A DNA stretch of 64,000 bases from CF-162 sp963667205 (GCA_963667205.1 OY762959.1:1240001-1304000), one strand, 5' to 3'; positions 42,477 through 51,142 are shown, numbered from the stretch's first letter. Numbers and translations: made by a program. Notes: generated from the sequence alone by a model not told the origin.

Positions 42477-43394
42477 ATGAAGATATCAACATTCTTCGGC
42501 GGCTCGCCCGAGGTCGAGAAGCACGTCCAGGCGGCCGTCGACGCCGAGACCGACGGTTTCGACACCATCTGGTACGGCCAGATCTTCGGCGCGGAGGTGC
42601 TGACGGTCATCGCGATGGCCGGCGGGCGGACGAGCCGCATCCAGTTCGGCACTTCGGTCGTCCCGACGTACGTGCGCCACCCGACGATCATGGCGCAGCA
42701 AGCGCTTACGGTGCAGGCAGCGACGAACGGCCGCTTCACGCTCGGGCTCGGGCTCTCGCACGCGCCCGTTGTTCAAGCGATGTGGGGGCTCTCCTACGAC
42801 CGGCCGGCCGTACACATGCGTGAGTACCTCAACGTCCTGCAGCCGCTGCTGACGGACGGAGTGGTCTCCTTCAGCGGTGAGATGTTCCGTGTGAACGCAC
42901 AGGCCTCGGTGCCCACGCCGGAGCCGCCGCCGGTCATGATCGCCGCGCTGGCGCCGGTGATGCTGAGGATCGCCGGCGAACGCACAGACGGCACGATACT
43001 CTGGATGACCGGGCCGAAGACGATCGAGAGCCACATCGCCCCGCGCTTGACGAAAGCGGCCGGAGCCTCCGGGCGTCCGCAGCCGCGTATCGTCGCCGCC
43101 TTGCCGGTCGCCGTCACGGACGACGTGGACTCAGCGCGGAACCGCGCCGCCAATCTGTTCGCGATCTACGGCTCGCTGCCGAACTACCAGCGCGTGCTCG
43201 AAAAGGAAGGCGCGGGTGGACCGAAGGACGTCGCCATCGTCGGCAACGAGGCGCAGGTCGAGCAGCAGTTGCGCGACATGGCTTCCGCCGGCGCGACCGA
43301 ATTCGTAGCCGCAGCGTTCCCCGCAGACGGCGACGCCGCCGCTTCGCTGGAGCGCACCAAGGCCCTGATGAAGAGCCTGATCGGCAAGATCTAG
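42477..43394 (+). CDS. LLM class (F420-dependent-type) oxidoreductase
   Basis: 305 residues from ATG 42477 with a strong AGGAGGAG site. The luciferase-like barrel shows GFDTIWYGQIFGAEVLTVIA, RIQFGTSVVPTYVRHPTIMAQQALTVQAATNGRFTLGLGLSH and VMIAALAPVMLRIAGERTDGTILWM. This is the pattern of F420-dependent reductases such as the TIGR03564 type. No FMN/F420 discrimination can be made by eye. Its 3' end overlaps the convergent SDR stop by 4 nt. Confidence 0.88.
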   Translation: MKISTFFGGSPEVEKHVQAAVDAETDGFDTIWYGQIFGAEVLTVIAMAGGRTSRIQFGTSVVPTYVRHPTIMAQQALTVQAATNGRFTLGLGLSHAPVVQAMWGLSYDRPAVHMREYLNVLQPLLTDGVVSFSGEMFRVNAQASVPTPEPPPVMIAALAPVMLRIAGERTDGTILWMTGPKTIESHIAPRLTKAAGASGRPQPRIVAALPVAVTDDVDSARNRAANLFAIYGSLPNYQRVLEKEGAGGPKDVAIVGNEAQVEQQLRDMASAGATEFVAAAFPADGDAAASLERTKALMKSLIGKI

Positions 43395-44230
43395 TGCAGA
43401 CTCAGGCCGCCGTCGACGGCGATGATCTGACCCGTTACGTAGTCCCCGTCCGGTGAGGCGAAGTAAGAGACGGCACCGGCGATCTCCTCTGGCACAGCCT
43501 GGCGTCCCAGCGGGATGAACCTGCCGATGCCGCCCTTCACGGACTCGAACGGGATGCCGGCGCGGCCCGCCGTGCGGCGGAACGTGCCGTCCATCATGTC
43601 GGTGTCGGTGCTGCCGGGCAGGACGGCGTTGACGGTGACCTTGTGCGGCGCCAGCTCCAGAGCGAGCATCCGCGTCAACCCATCGACCGCGAGCTTGGCC
43701 GGCGTGTAGGCGCCGTACCTTGGCTGCGGCTTGATCCCGGCGAGCGACGAGATGTTGATGATGCGTCCGCCTTCGCCCTGCTCGATCAAGATCGGCGACG
43801 CCGCCTTGCAGCAGTAGAAAACGCCGTTCAGATTGACGTCCACTTCGCGCCGCCAATCCTCATCGTCGATCTCCCAGAGGTCCTTCGCTCCGGCCACCAG
43901 TGCGAGCCCCGCGTTGTTGACGACGATATCGACGCGGCCCAGCTGCGCCTTCGTCTCGGCGAACAGCCCCGCGACAGCCGCGGCGTCGGTCACGTCACAA
44001 TCGATCGCCAGACCGCGGACGCCCAACGCTCGCACCTCCTCAGCCACGGACTCGGCGCCGCGCCAACCGGCCTCGCGCTCGTGCTCCGGGAAGCGATCCG
44101 GCTCACGTCGCACGGCGCTGACACAGACGTCGGCGCCGTCCTGCGCGAGCCGCAGCGCTATGCCGCGGCCGATTCCGCGCAGGCGGCCCGCGCCGGTGAC
44201 GACCGCCACCTTGCCATTAAGTGCGCCCAT
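43391..44230 (-). CDS. Short-chain dehydrogenase/reductase
   Basis: 279 residues. VTGAGRLRGIGRGIALRLA is the cofactor loop, with a two-residue insertion relative to the usual GxxxGIG. NNAGLALVAG, ISSLAGIKPQPRYGAYTPAK (catalytic Tyr-x3-Lys) and GDYVTGQIIAVDGGLSLH complete the classical SDR set. A loop between strands 2 and 3 is long (REPDRFPEHEREAGW), seen in subgroups acting on large substrates. Divergent from the flavin reductase gene with a 76-nt gap. Confidence 0.9.
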   Translation of the reverse strand: MGALNGKVAVVTGAGRLRGIGRGIALRLAQDGADVCVSAVRREPDRFPEHEREAGWRGAESVAEEVRALGVRGLAIDCDVTDAAAVAGLFAETKAQLGRVDIVVNNAGLALVAGAKDLWEIDDEDWRREVDVNLNGVFYCCKAASPILIEQGEGGRIINISSLAGIKPQPRYGAYTPAKLAVDGLTRMLALELAPHKVTVNAVLPGSTDTDMMDGTFRRTAGRAGIPFESVKGGIGRFIPLGRQAVPEEIAGAVSYFASPDGDYVTGQIIAVDGGLSLH

Positions 44231-44306
44231 GAGATCTCCTTCGAGGTTGACGAAGCCTGCGAGGGGTACGAGACTTCACATTGCCGAACGGCTTGAAGTT
44301 TACCGG

Positions 44307-44804
44307 ATGAATGCAACACCCGAACCCGCCGACTTCCGCGAGGCGATGGCCCGCTTCGCCAGCGGCGTCACCATCGTAACGACGCGCGACGGTAGCGGCG
44401 ACGCCGTTGGCTTCACGGCCAGCGCTTTCAGCTCGCTCTCGCTGGACCCGCCGCTGCTGCTCGTCTGCCTGCAGAAGGACGCGGACTGCTACGCCGCATT
44501 CATGGAGGCCGAGCAGTTGGGCGTCAGCATCCTGGCGCAGGGCCAATCGCCGATCGCGATGCGCTTCGCAACCAAGGCGATCGACAAGTGGGAAGGGACG
44601 CCCTTCCAACCCGGCCCCACCACGGGCATTCCGCTCATCGCCGGCGCCGCGGCACGCCTCGAGTGCCGGATTTACTCGCGGCCGGACGGCGGCGACCACA
44701 CGATCCTCATCGGCGAGGTGCTGACGGCGGACGTGGACAGCAGCGAGCCGCTGCTTCACTTCAACCGCTCGTTCGGGCGCTTCGCGGAGGACTCTGACGC
44801 GTGA
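44307..44804 (+). CDS. Flavin reductase domain protein
   Basis: 165 residues: FREAMARFASGVTIVTTRDG, VGFTASAFSSLSLDPPLLLVCLQK (flavin-binding region), LGVSILAQGQSPIAMRFA and GDHTILIGEVL. These are the standard marks of the flavin_reductase/HpaC family, which supplies reduced FMN to a monooxygenase. A weak ribosome binding site precedes ATG 44307. It overlaps the EthD-like gene by 4 nt and is near the LLM enzyme, which could be a partner. Confidence 0.88.
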   Translation: MNATPEPADFREAMARFASGVTIVTTRDGSGDAVGFTASAFSSLSLDPPLLLVCLQKDADCYAAFMEAEQLGVSILAQGQSPIAMRFATKAIDKWEGTPFQPGPTTGIPLIAGAAARLECRIYSRPDGGDHTILIGEVLTADVDSSEPLLHFNRSFGRFAEDSDA

Positions 44805-45169
44805 TCAAGCTGGTCTACTGCCTGCGGCGCCGGCCTGAGTTTTCGCGGGAGGAGTTCCAGCGCTACTGGCGCGAGAACCACGCGCCGCTGGTCAAGAAGC
44901 ACTCCGGGACGCTGCGTATCCAGCGCTACGTGCAGGTACACACGAGCGATCACCCGCTGACCGCGGCGTTGCGATCGTCGCGGGCCGGGCCCGAGCCGTT
45001 CGACGGCGTCGCCGAGCTCTGGTTCGAGAGCGCCGAGGACCTCCAGGCGGGCGGCGCGACGCCGGAGGGTCGTCAGGCGGGGCGCGAGCTTTTGGATGAC
45101 GAGAAGCGCTTCATCGACGTCTCGCAGTCGCCGATCTGGATCGCCGACGAGATCCCGTTCGTCGAGTAG
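44801..45169 (+). CDS. EthD family protein
   Basis: 122 residues from a GTG that overlaps the previous stop (GTGA). IKLVYCLRRRPEFSREEFQRYWRENHAPLV is the EthD signature with the H of the ferredoxin-like dimeric barrel; FDGVAELWFESAEDL and DEKRFIDVSQSPIWIADE follow. Members assist ether or aromatic degradation. Co-transcribed with the flavin reductase and closed by the terminator at 45184. Confidence 0.88.
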   Translation: MIKLVYCLRRRPEFSREEFQRYWRENHAPLVKKHSGTLRIQRYVQVHTSDHPLTAALRSSRAGPEPFDGVAELWFESAEDLQAGGATPEGRQAGRELLDDEKRFIDVSQSPIWIADEIPFVE

Positions 45170-45183
45170 ACCCACGGACGCGC

Positions 45184-45218
45184 AGAGAGCCCCCCGCAGC
45201 GCGGGAGGCTCTCTTTTT
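45184..45218 (+). terminator. Rho-independent terminator
   Basis: An 8-bp stem AGAGAGCC/GGCTCTCT, one C-A mismatch, then 5 more pairs (CCCGC/GCGGG) around an AGC loop, followed directly by TTTTT. It closes the flavin reductase-EthD transcript. The other strand lacks a T-run, so it is one-directional. Confidence 0.85.
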
Positions 45219-45232
45219 GAGTCTGCGAAAGT

Positions 45233-46375
45233 CTAGCGCCGAACGCGCGCCAGCGTCAGGAACGTCGCGCCGGAGACGAGGCCGCCGAGCGCGAGCAGCA
45301 TCGCCCAGAGCAGAGGCTGGTTCGCGCCGGCCGGCGTGCTACCGGTCGGTGGCAGAGCACCCGGCGTCACGCTCGGTTCCCCCGTTTCCGGAGCCACGGA
45401 CACAGGTGGAGGAGATGCCGTTGGAGTCGCCGTCGGCGTCGCCGTTGGTGTGGGACTGGGTACTGGTGATGGCGTCGGCGGTGTCGGCGGTGATGTCGGC
45501 GGTGATGTCGGCGTCGGTGTTGGCGTTGGCGTCGGCGTGGCTGTCTCCACCGCCAGCGTTGGCGACGGAGTCGGTGATGGGCTGGGCGTCGGCGTCGGCG
45601 TTTGCTCCGTATTGGTGATCGTGCAGGAGCCGGCCGGATTCGCGATGAGGGGGGGGATCGGATCGAGAATGTCGGAGCAGGTCCCACTCGAGGAGTAGCC
45701 CACCGGGATCGGCGTCTCCGTTGCGGTGCAGAGCGGGGTGCCGGTGAAGGCCGTGACCAGGAACACCGCCGGTGTGCTCTCACTGGCGGTAGCACTCGGC
45801 GGGCTGATGTTGCCGGTATCGCAATTAAGAGTGACGGTGATGCCGGCGCCGTTATCAGGTATGAAGTCCTTCAAGACCTCGAACGTGGCGGAGTTCTCGA
45901 TGTTCACGATAGTGCAGTCGCCTGCGAACCCCGCTGGGCTGCGGAAGGTGTTGCTGAGAAGGTTGGCGGAGCAGGTGCCGTTGGATGAGTACCCGGCCGG
46001 GATCGGCGTCTCCGTGGCAGTACACAGCGGGTTGCCTGAGCTTTCGACGGAGAAGATGGCCGGGGACCCTTCGCTCGCCGGGGCGCTCGGTGGAGTGACG
46101 GTATCGCCTCCGCAGTTGAGGCTGACCGTCACGCTGGCGCCGCTGTCCGGAATGAAGTCCTTATACACCGCGAACTGAACGGTTATGCAGCTCGCCGTCC
46201 GTACGTTGCAGCCGCCGAAGGCGGTTCCGGGGTCCTCGGCAGAAACGGTCCCGCCGGTGGCGCCTGCAAGCTGATTCGCTGCGAAGAGTGCCGCGGCGAG
46301 GGCCAGCGCGAGGATCGCAGCGATCCGCAGGCTAGAACCGGGCAAGAGGTTGTGTTGGCTGGCGTTGCCAGACAC
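45233..46375 (-). CDS. Surface protein with two CnaB-like domains and LPPTG anchor
   Basis: 380 residues from GTG 46375 (GGGGG site upstream). A signal peptide (IAAILALALAAALFAA) precedes two related domains of about 85 residues. Each has VxKDFIPDxGA at the start, CTATETPIPxGYSSxGTCS in the middle and a closing CTIVN/CTITN. The Lys, the TETPIPxGY Glu and the terminal Asn resemble the isopeptide triad of CnaB/SpaA domains. Then comes a long Pro-Thr linker, LPPTGSTPAG, a membrane helix (PLLWAMLLALGGLVSGATFL) and ARVRR, a sortase-type sorting signal. Paralog of the next gene. Confidence 0.78.
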   Translation of the reverse strand: MSGNASQHNLLPGSSLRIAAILALALAAALFAANQLAGATGGTVSAEDPGTAFGGCNVRTASCITVQFAVYKDFIPDSGASVTVSLNCGGDTVTPPSAPASEGSPAIFSVESSGNPLCTATETPIPAGYSSNGTCSANLLSNTFRSPAGFAGDCTIVNIENSATFEVLKDFIPDNGAGITVTLNCDTGNISPPSATASESTPAVFLVTAFTGTPLCTATETPIPVGYSSSGTCSDILDPIPPLIANPAGSCTITNTEQTPTPTPSPSPTPSPTLAVETATPTPTPTPTPTSPPTSPPTPPTPSPVPSPTPTATPTATPTASPPPVSVAPETGEPSVTPGALPPTGSTPAGANQPLLWAMLLALGGLVSGATFLTLARVRR

Positions 46376-46419
46376 TGTTTCCCCCTTTTTGAGCTGACGC
46401 GTATTGCGTCATTCTCAGA

Positions 46420-46449
46420 ATCATAGAGTCTTGCAGACTGTGGTGTCCA
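46420..46449 (-). promoter_or_regulatory. Promoter of the first LPPTG surface-protein gene
   Basis: On the minus strand TGGACA (46444-46449), 18 nt, TATGAT (46420-46425); start near 46413, leader about 38 nt. The paralog's promoter has the same boxes and spacing, and further upstream both share TTGACC-N15-[TC]ACGAGGCTATC (plus-strand reading, 46482-46514 here). Confidence 0.6.
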
Positions 46450-46529
46450 GTTTGGCGCCTTCTCCGCCTCCTCGCCTGCAGTTGACCGCAGCAGGCGACG
46501 GGTACGAGGCTATCGCGTTCGTTTGGGGA

Positions 46530-47606
46530 CTAGCTGCGTCTGCCGACGGCGACGGCGGCAGTGGCCGCAAGGAGGCTGCCGGCCGCCGCCAGGGCGAGCG
46601 CCCAGAGCAGCGCCTCGCCCTAACCGCCGAATTCACCACCCGTCGGCGGAAGCGATCCCGGAGTAACCGTCGCCGCCGCTGTTGCTGGTGAAGCCGTAAC
46701 GGGAGGCACGGTCGGAGTGGGCGTCGGCGTTGGAGTGGGCGTCGGAGTCGGTGTCGGAGTCGGTGTCGGGCTGGGTGTCGGAGTAGGCGAGTCGGTCACC
46801 GGAGCGAGTGTTGGCTGCGGCGTGGGCGATGGGGTCGGCGTTGGTGTCACCGGCGTGTTGACGATGACGCAGCCGTGCTCGCCGAGGTGGTCCACCGCCA
46901 CGTTCTGGCAGTTAGAGTCGTCCTGAGCGTAGCCGGCCGGCACCGGGATCTCGATCGCTGAGTAGGTCGTACCGGGGTCGAAGCCCGTCAGCGTGAAGTT
47001 CGCCAGCGTACTCTCGGAAGCGGACTGCGGGTTCGCCGAGAGCGTACCGGTCGTGCAGTCGGCGTAGACACCGACCGAGGCAGGGTTGCCGTCCGTGAAG
47101 TCCTTCTGGACGAAGAACGCCGCGGTGGTGAGGGAGTTGACGATCGTGCAGTCGCCCAGGGGAGCCCCCTGGGACCGGCGAATGTCGTCGCCCCTCAAGA
47201 TCTCGGCGCAGGTCCCGTTCGAGACGTAGCCGCCCGGAATCGGCGACGCCGTCGCTGTGCAGAGCGTTTCGTCGAGCCAGTTAGAGACGATGAAGATAGT
47301 CGGCGCGGCCTCGCTCGCCAGGGCGAAGGAAGGACTGACATCTCCGTTGGTGCACGAAAGGCTGACGGTGACGCTGGAGGCGCTGTCCGGTACGAAGTCC
47401 TTGAACACGGCGAACCCGACGGGCCCCTCGAGGCCGGCGATCCCAGGCTCACCGGATCCGTCCGTCGCCGAGACGTCGCCGCCGTTGACGACGAGGAGCC
47501 GGACCGCGACGGAGACGGCGACGGCGATTAGCGCCGCAAATGTGGCGGCGATGGCGGTGCGGGAGTATCGACGGTGTGCGTTTCGTGGCTCGGCGCTGAA
47601 AGACAC
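46530..47606 (-). pseudogene. Surface protein with CnaB-like domains; TAG between LPPTG and membrane anchor
   Basis: I start at GTG 47606 (VSFSAEPRNAHRR), aligned with the paralog's GTG. A membrane/signal helix (AIAATFAALIAVAVSVAVRLL) precedes two domains with VGFAVFKDFVPDSASSVTV, CTATASPIPGGYVSNGTCA and CTIVN, and a diverged second copy. A (TP)n linker leads to LPPTGGEFGG, then TAG (46620-46622). The same frame continues GEALLWALALAAAGSLLAA, TAAVAVGRRS and a final TAG at 46530. That is the missing membrane anchor and basic tail. Without readthrough the product is secreted rather than anchored. Confidence 0.7.
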
Positions 47607-47656
47607 TGCTGCTTCCCTTTCTTCGGGCGGCCGAAAAGGCGGCACCCATCGTGGGA

Positions 47657-47686
47657 ATCATAGGATTTCGGCGATAGCAGCGTCCA
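47657..47686 (-). promoter_or_regulatory. Promoter of the second LPPTG surface-protein gene
   Basis: On the minus strand TGGACG (47681-47686), 18 nt, TATGAT (47657-47662), nearly identical to its paralog's promoter. Start near 47650, leader about 44 nt. The shared upstream block lies at 47717-47749 and abuts the tRNA-Sec gene. Confidence 0.6.
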
Positions 47687-47752
47687 GTCGCCCGTATTCG
47701 CGCGCGGCGTAGCCACTTGACCCCGCAAGCTCACAGGCACGAGGCTATCAGC

Positions 47753-47847
47753 GGGAGTGGATAGGCCCCGGTGGGTCTCCCGGTCTTCAAAACCGGTGTG
47801 TCCGTCTTTGGCGGACAGGTGGGTTCGACTCCCATGCACTCCCGCCA
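47753..47847 (+). tRNA. selC: tRNA-Sec (anticodon TCA)
   Basis: 95 nt including the encoded CCA. It has the special shape of bacterial tRNA-Sec. The acceptor stem is 7-8 bp (GGGAGTG/CACTCCC). The D-stem has 6 pairs (AGGCCC/GGGTCT) with a 4-nt loop. The anticodon stem CCGGT/ACCGG holds the loop CTTCAAA (anticodon TCA). A long variable arm has a 6-bp stem (TGTCCG/CGGACA). The T-loop is TTCGACT and the discriminator is G. It inserts selenocysteine at UGA with SelA, SelB and SelD, none of which is in the window. Confidence 0.9.
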
Positions 47848-47998
47848 CCATCGCTAGCCCCTGGAACGCTTCGGCTGACTGAGGCCTGACTGAGGCCTGC
47901 CTGACGTCGCTAGCTGTGCTCTGAGCCGCTGTAACGATCGTCTTTCTCTGGCATCTCATTCTGTAGTTGCGTGTCCGCACGAGAGGGCCAATTCAGAT

Positions 47999-49792
47999 AT
48001 GACATCATCGCTGCCGAATGTTCAGCCACGCCGATCGTGGATGAGGATTCCTACTCCCTCCTCCGTCAGAGGGCGGATCCTGTCCGTCGTCGGATTGATG
48101 GTCGTGATCCTTGCTGCCGTTGCCGCCGGGTCCGCCTGGCGGGTCTACGAGCACCGCTCGACGACGGCGGCGCTGGAGGAGCACGCGGAGATCACGTACC
48201 TGCTGCTCGACGCGCGAGCGAACGCGGAGTCCGCTGCAGCAGCGGACCAGCGCTACGTCATCGTCGGTGACGAGGTGCTAATCCCCGGCAGCGACGACAC
48301 CCTGCTGTCCCAGATCGATCGGACGGTGACTACCGCCATCGATGACCTGTCCCAGGCAGTAGCTCTGGAGGATGCTCAGGGGGACGGGGAGGACCTGGCT
48401 ACTCTGACCGAGATCCTGGTTGAGGCCACTGCACTTGTCCAGGGCGCCGGCCAGTTAATCGCGCTCCGGCAGGCCGGGGCCATTGAAGAAGCGGCGGCCG
48501 CGCTCGATGAAATCGTGCCGTCGTTCCGAACGTTTGAAGCCAAGATCAATGATCTGGCGGAGCAGGAGCGCGCCGAAGCGTCGGTTCTTCGCGCCGAAGC
48601 GGACTACGCAGGCACGTTTGCACTCTGGGTCTTGATCGTCTCCGGCGCCGTGGGAGCTATCCTGGGCCTGGCGGCATCGATGCTCATCGCTCGCTCAATC
48701 ATCAGGCCACTGTCGCGCGTCGAAAGCACCGCGATCGCGGTCGCGGAGGGCGACCTGCAGACGCGATCGCCAGAATCCGGTCCGGAAGAGCTCGTCCGGC
48801 TGAGCAGCTCCATTAACAGGATGACGGAATCGCTTCTGGACGCGTCGAAACGGCAGGAGCTGAAAGAGGCGCTGAAAGAGTCGGAGGCGCTGCACCGCGA
48901 CCTGGTAGAGACGTCTCAAGACCTGATCTGGCGATGCGACGCAGAAGGCCGGTTCACTTTCCTGAACCAGGCCTGGCAGACTACGCACGGCTACTGCATC
49001 GAGGAGATGCTTGGAAGGCCGTTCACTGATTTCATGTCTCCCGAAGTCGCCAGACGCGATTCAGAGAAGTTCAAGCAGCTGGTGGCTTCAGGCCCCGTAA
49101 CCGGCTACGAGACGACTCACCTCTCGAAGTCCGGCCACGAGGTTCATCTCGTGTTCAACGCGAAGCCGATCGTGGAAAGCGATGGCAGTCAGATCGGCTC
49201 GCAGGGTACCGCTCATGACGTGACAGCACGCAAGCAGGCGGAGGAGACGATCCGGCACATGGCGTACCATGACCCGCTGACGGATCTGCCTAACCGCACG
49301 CTGCTGACGGATCGCCTCAACGTCGCGCTGGCGAACGCGCGCCGGTCAGGCGACATGGTCGTCGTGCTCTTCCTTGACCTCGACCGGTTTAAGGCCGTCA
49401 ACGACACCGTTGGCCACGCGATCGGCGACCAGCTTCTAAGGCACGTCGCAGACCGGCTAACCACGCTCGTTCGCGACGGCGACACGGTGGCGCGCGCCGG
49501 AGGAGACGAGTTCACGATCCTTCTGACGGACGTCACGAATATGGATGACGTAATCGACGTTGCGTCGAGGGTCAGGGAGACCTTCAGGAAGACCTGGAGC
49601 CTGGGCGGACACGAGTTCCGCGTCACCGCCAGCATCGGCATCGCCGTCTCCCCCGACCACGGCGATGACGCCGATCTGCTCGTCAAGAATGCCGACATAG
49701 CGATGTACCGCGTGAAGGACGCAGGCAGAGACAACTACGCGTTCTACGCGCCGGAGACGACCGCCCCCGTCTCCGAGCCTGTGGATCCGTAG
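47999..49792 (+). CDS. Membrane diguanylate cyclase (HAMP-PAS-GGDEF)
   Basis: 597 residues. The first membrane helix (ILSVVGLMVVILAAVAAGSAW, about 30-50) is followed by a helical sensor of about 160 residues. A second helix (FALWVLIVSGAVGAILGLAASM), HAMP (about 240-290), PAS (about 300-420, LIWRCDAEGRFTFLNQAW) and GGDEF come next. The cyclase domain has HDPLTDLPNRTLL, FLDLDRFKAVNDTVGH and the active AGGDEF. An RDGD inhibitory I-site lies five residues before it. It makes c-di-GMP from GTP under product control. No EAL domain is present. Confidence 0.92.
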   Translation: MTSSLPNVQPRRSWMRIPTPSSVRGRILSVVGLMVVILAAVAAGSAWRVYEHRSTTAALEEHAEITYLLLDARANAESAAAADQRYVIVGDEVLIPGSDDTLLSQIDRTVTTAIDDLSQAVALEDAQGDGEDLATLTEILVEATALVQGAGQLIALRQAGAIEEAAAALDEIVPSFRTFEAKINDLAEQERAEASVLRAEADYAGTFALWVLIVSGAVGAILGLAASMLIARSIIRPLSRVESTAIAVAEGDLQTRSPESGPEELVRLSSSINRMTESLLDASKRQELKEALKESEALHRDLVETSQDLIWRCDAEGRFTFLNQAWQTTHGYCIEEMLGRPFTDFMSPEVARRDSEKFKQLVASGPVTGYETTHLSKSGHEVHLVFNAKPIVESDGSQIGSQGTAHDVTARKQAEETIRHMAYHDPLTDLPNRTLLTDRLNVALANARRSGDMVVVLFLDLDRFKAVNDTVGHAIGDQLLRHVADRLTTLVRDGDTVARAGGDEFTILLTDVTNMDDVIDVASRVRETFRKTWSLGGHEFRVTASIGIAVSPDHGDDADLLVKNADIAMYRVKDAGRDNYAFYAPETTAPVSEPVDP

Positions 49793-50026
49793 GGCGAGCC
49801 TCCTTCCTCCGAAAATCAGACTACGCGCTCTTTGGCCCCTCCCCGCCCGTAGCGCTCATTGCAGCCTCGTCACCCCGGCGCGAGGCCGCTCTCGGCGATG
49901 CTCCCACTGTTTCCCGGGCGTAAGCACGCCGCTACGGCCGTTCCGAGATCCACCGCTGCGCCAGTTCAGCGTTGACGGCGTCACTCCACGCCTTACAATT
50001 AACGAAACGCCAAAGCGCTTTATCAT

Positions 50027-51142
50027 ATGACGACGATTCTCCACACGGCCGACGTCCATCTGGACCGCGCCTACAGCGGCGCCGGCATGAGCCCCGCCAT
50101 CGCCTCTGCCCGCCGCGAGGAGCTTCGCGACGGCCTCCGGCGCTTCGTCGACCTGGCGCTGGAGACGCGCGCCGACGCCGTAACCATCGGCGGCGACCTC
50201 TACGAGCACGAGCGCGTCACGACCGACACGGGCAACTTCATCCGCCAGCAGCTGGAGCGCCTTGGCGACGTGCCTGCTCTGCTGGCGCCCGGCAACCACG
50301 ATCCGTACGTACCGGACTCGCTCTACCACCGCCTCACCTGGCCGGCCAACGTCACGATCTTCCGCGAGCGATCGTTCGCGCCGGTGGAGCTGGCCGGCGG
50401 CGTCACGGTCTGGGGCGCCGCGCACAACGCGCCGGACGTGCGCGCTAACCTGCTCGACGGCTTCCGAACGCCGCCCGGCGGCAGCCACGTCCTCCTCTTC
50501 CACGGCTCGGACACGCGGTCGGTGCCGGAGGGCAAGCCCGCGCACGCGCCGTTCCGCCTGCAAGACATCGAGGCGACGGGCGCCGGCTTCGCGCTGCTGG
50601 GCCACTACCACGGAGCGCGCCTCTACCCGCGCGAGGCGCCGCGCTTCGCCTATCCCGGCTCGCCCGAGCCGTTGGACTTCGCCGAAGAGGGTGAGCACTG
50701 CGTCGCGCGGCTGAACGTCGATGACGGCGCCTTCAGCTGCTCGCTGCTGCCGTTCGGCCGGGTGCGATACCAAACGCTCGCCACCGACGTCAGCGGCATG
50801 GAGTCGAGCGACGAGGTGCGGACGGCGATCGCCGCTTTCGGCGACGCCTCCCTCATCGCGCGCGTCGTCCTCAGCGGCGACCTGAGCCCCGACGTCAACC
50901 TCTCGCTGCAGTCGCTGTACGACGCCTGCGCCGAGCGCTTCGCATACCTCGACATCGCGGACCGCACGCAGCCCGCCTACCGCCTCGACGAGATCGCGGA
51001 GGAATCGACCACGAAGGGTGCGTTCGCCAGGGTTATGCGTGAGCGCATCGAGGCCAGCGAAGGCGACGAGCGCGAGATCGCCGAGGCCGCGCTCCTCTAC
51101 GGCCTGCAGGCGTTCGACCGCAAAGAGGTGCAGGTCCGTTGA
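50027..51142 (+). CDS. DNA repair exonuclease, SbcD/Mre11-like
   Basis: 371 residues. All metallophosphoesterase motifs are visible: HTADVHLD, TIGGDLYE, LAPGNHDPY, LLFHGSD and LGHYHGAR. The C-terminal cap runs to YGLQAFDRKEVQVR. It would act as nuclease partner of the ATPase encoded next, with which it overlaps by 4 nt. The 233-nt gap upstream (49793-50026) contains no gene I can support. Confidence 0.9.
   Translation: MTTILHTADVHLDRAYSGAGMSPAIASARREELRDGLRRFVDLALETRADAVTIGGDLYEHERVTTDTGNFIRQQLERLGDVPALLAPGNHDPYVPDSLYHRLTWPANVTIFRERSFAPVELAGGVTVWGAAHNAPDVRANLLDGFRTPPGGSHVLLFHGSDTRSVPEGKPAHAPFRLQDIEATGAGFALLGHYHGARLYPREAPRFAYPGSPEPLDFAEEGEHCVARLNVDDGAFSCSLLPFGRVRYQTLATDVSGMESSDEVRTAIAAFGDASLIARVVLSGDLSPDVNLSLQSLYDACAERFAYLDIADRTQPAYRLDEIAEESTTKGAFARVMRERIEASEGDEREIAEAALLYGLQAFDRKEVQVR

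Noticed and set aside
46680..46830. Short repeats (GGCGTCGG-type) that could look like a repeat array
   Set aside because: They encode the Thr-Pro linker of the LPPTG protein; units are 6 nt without spacers, so this is not a CRISPR array.
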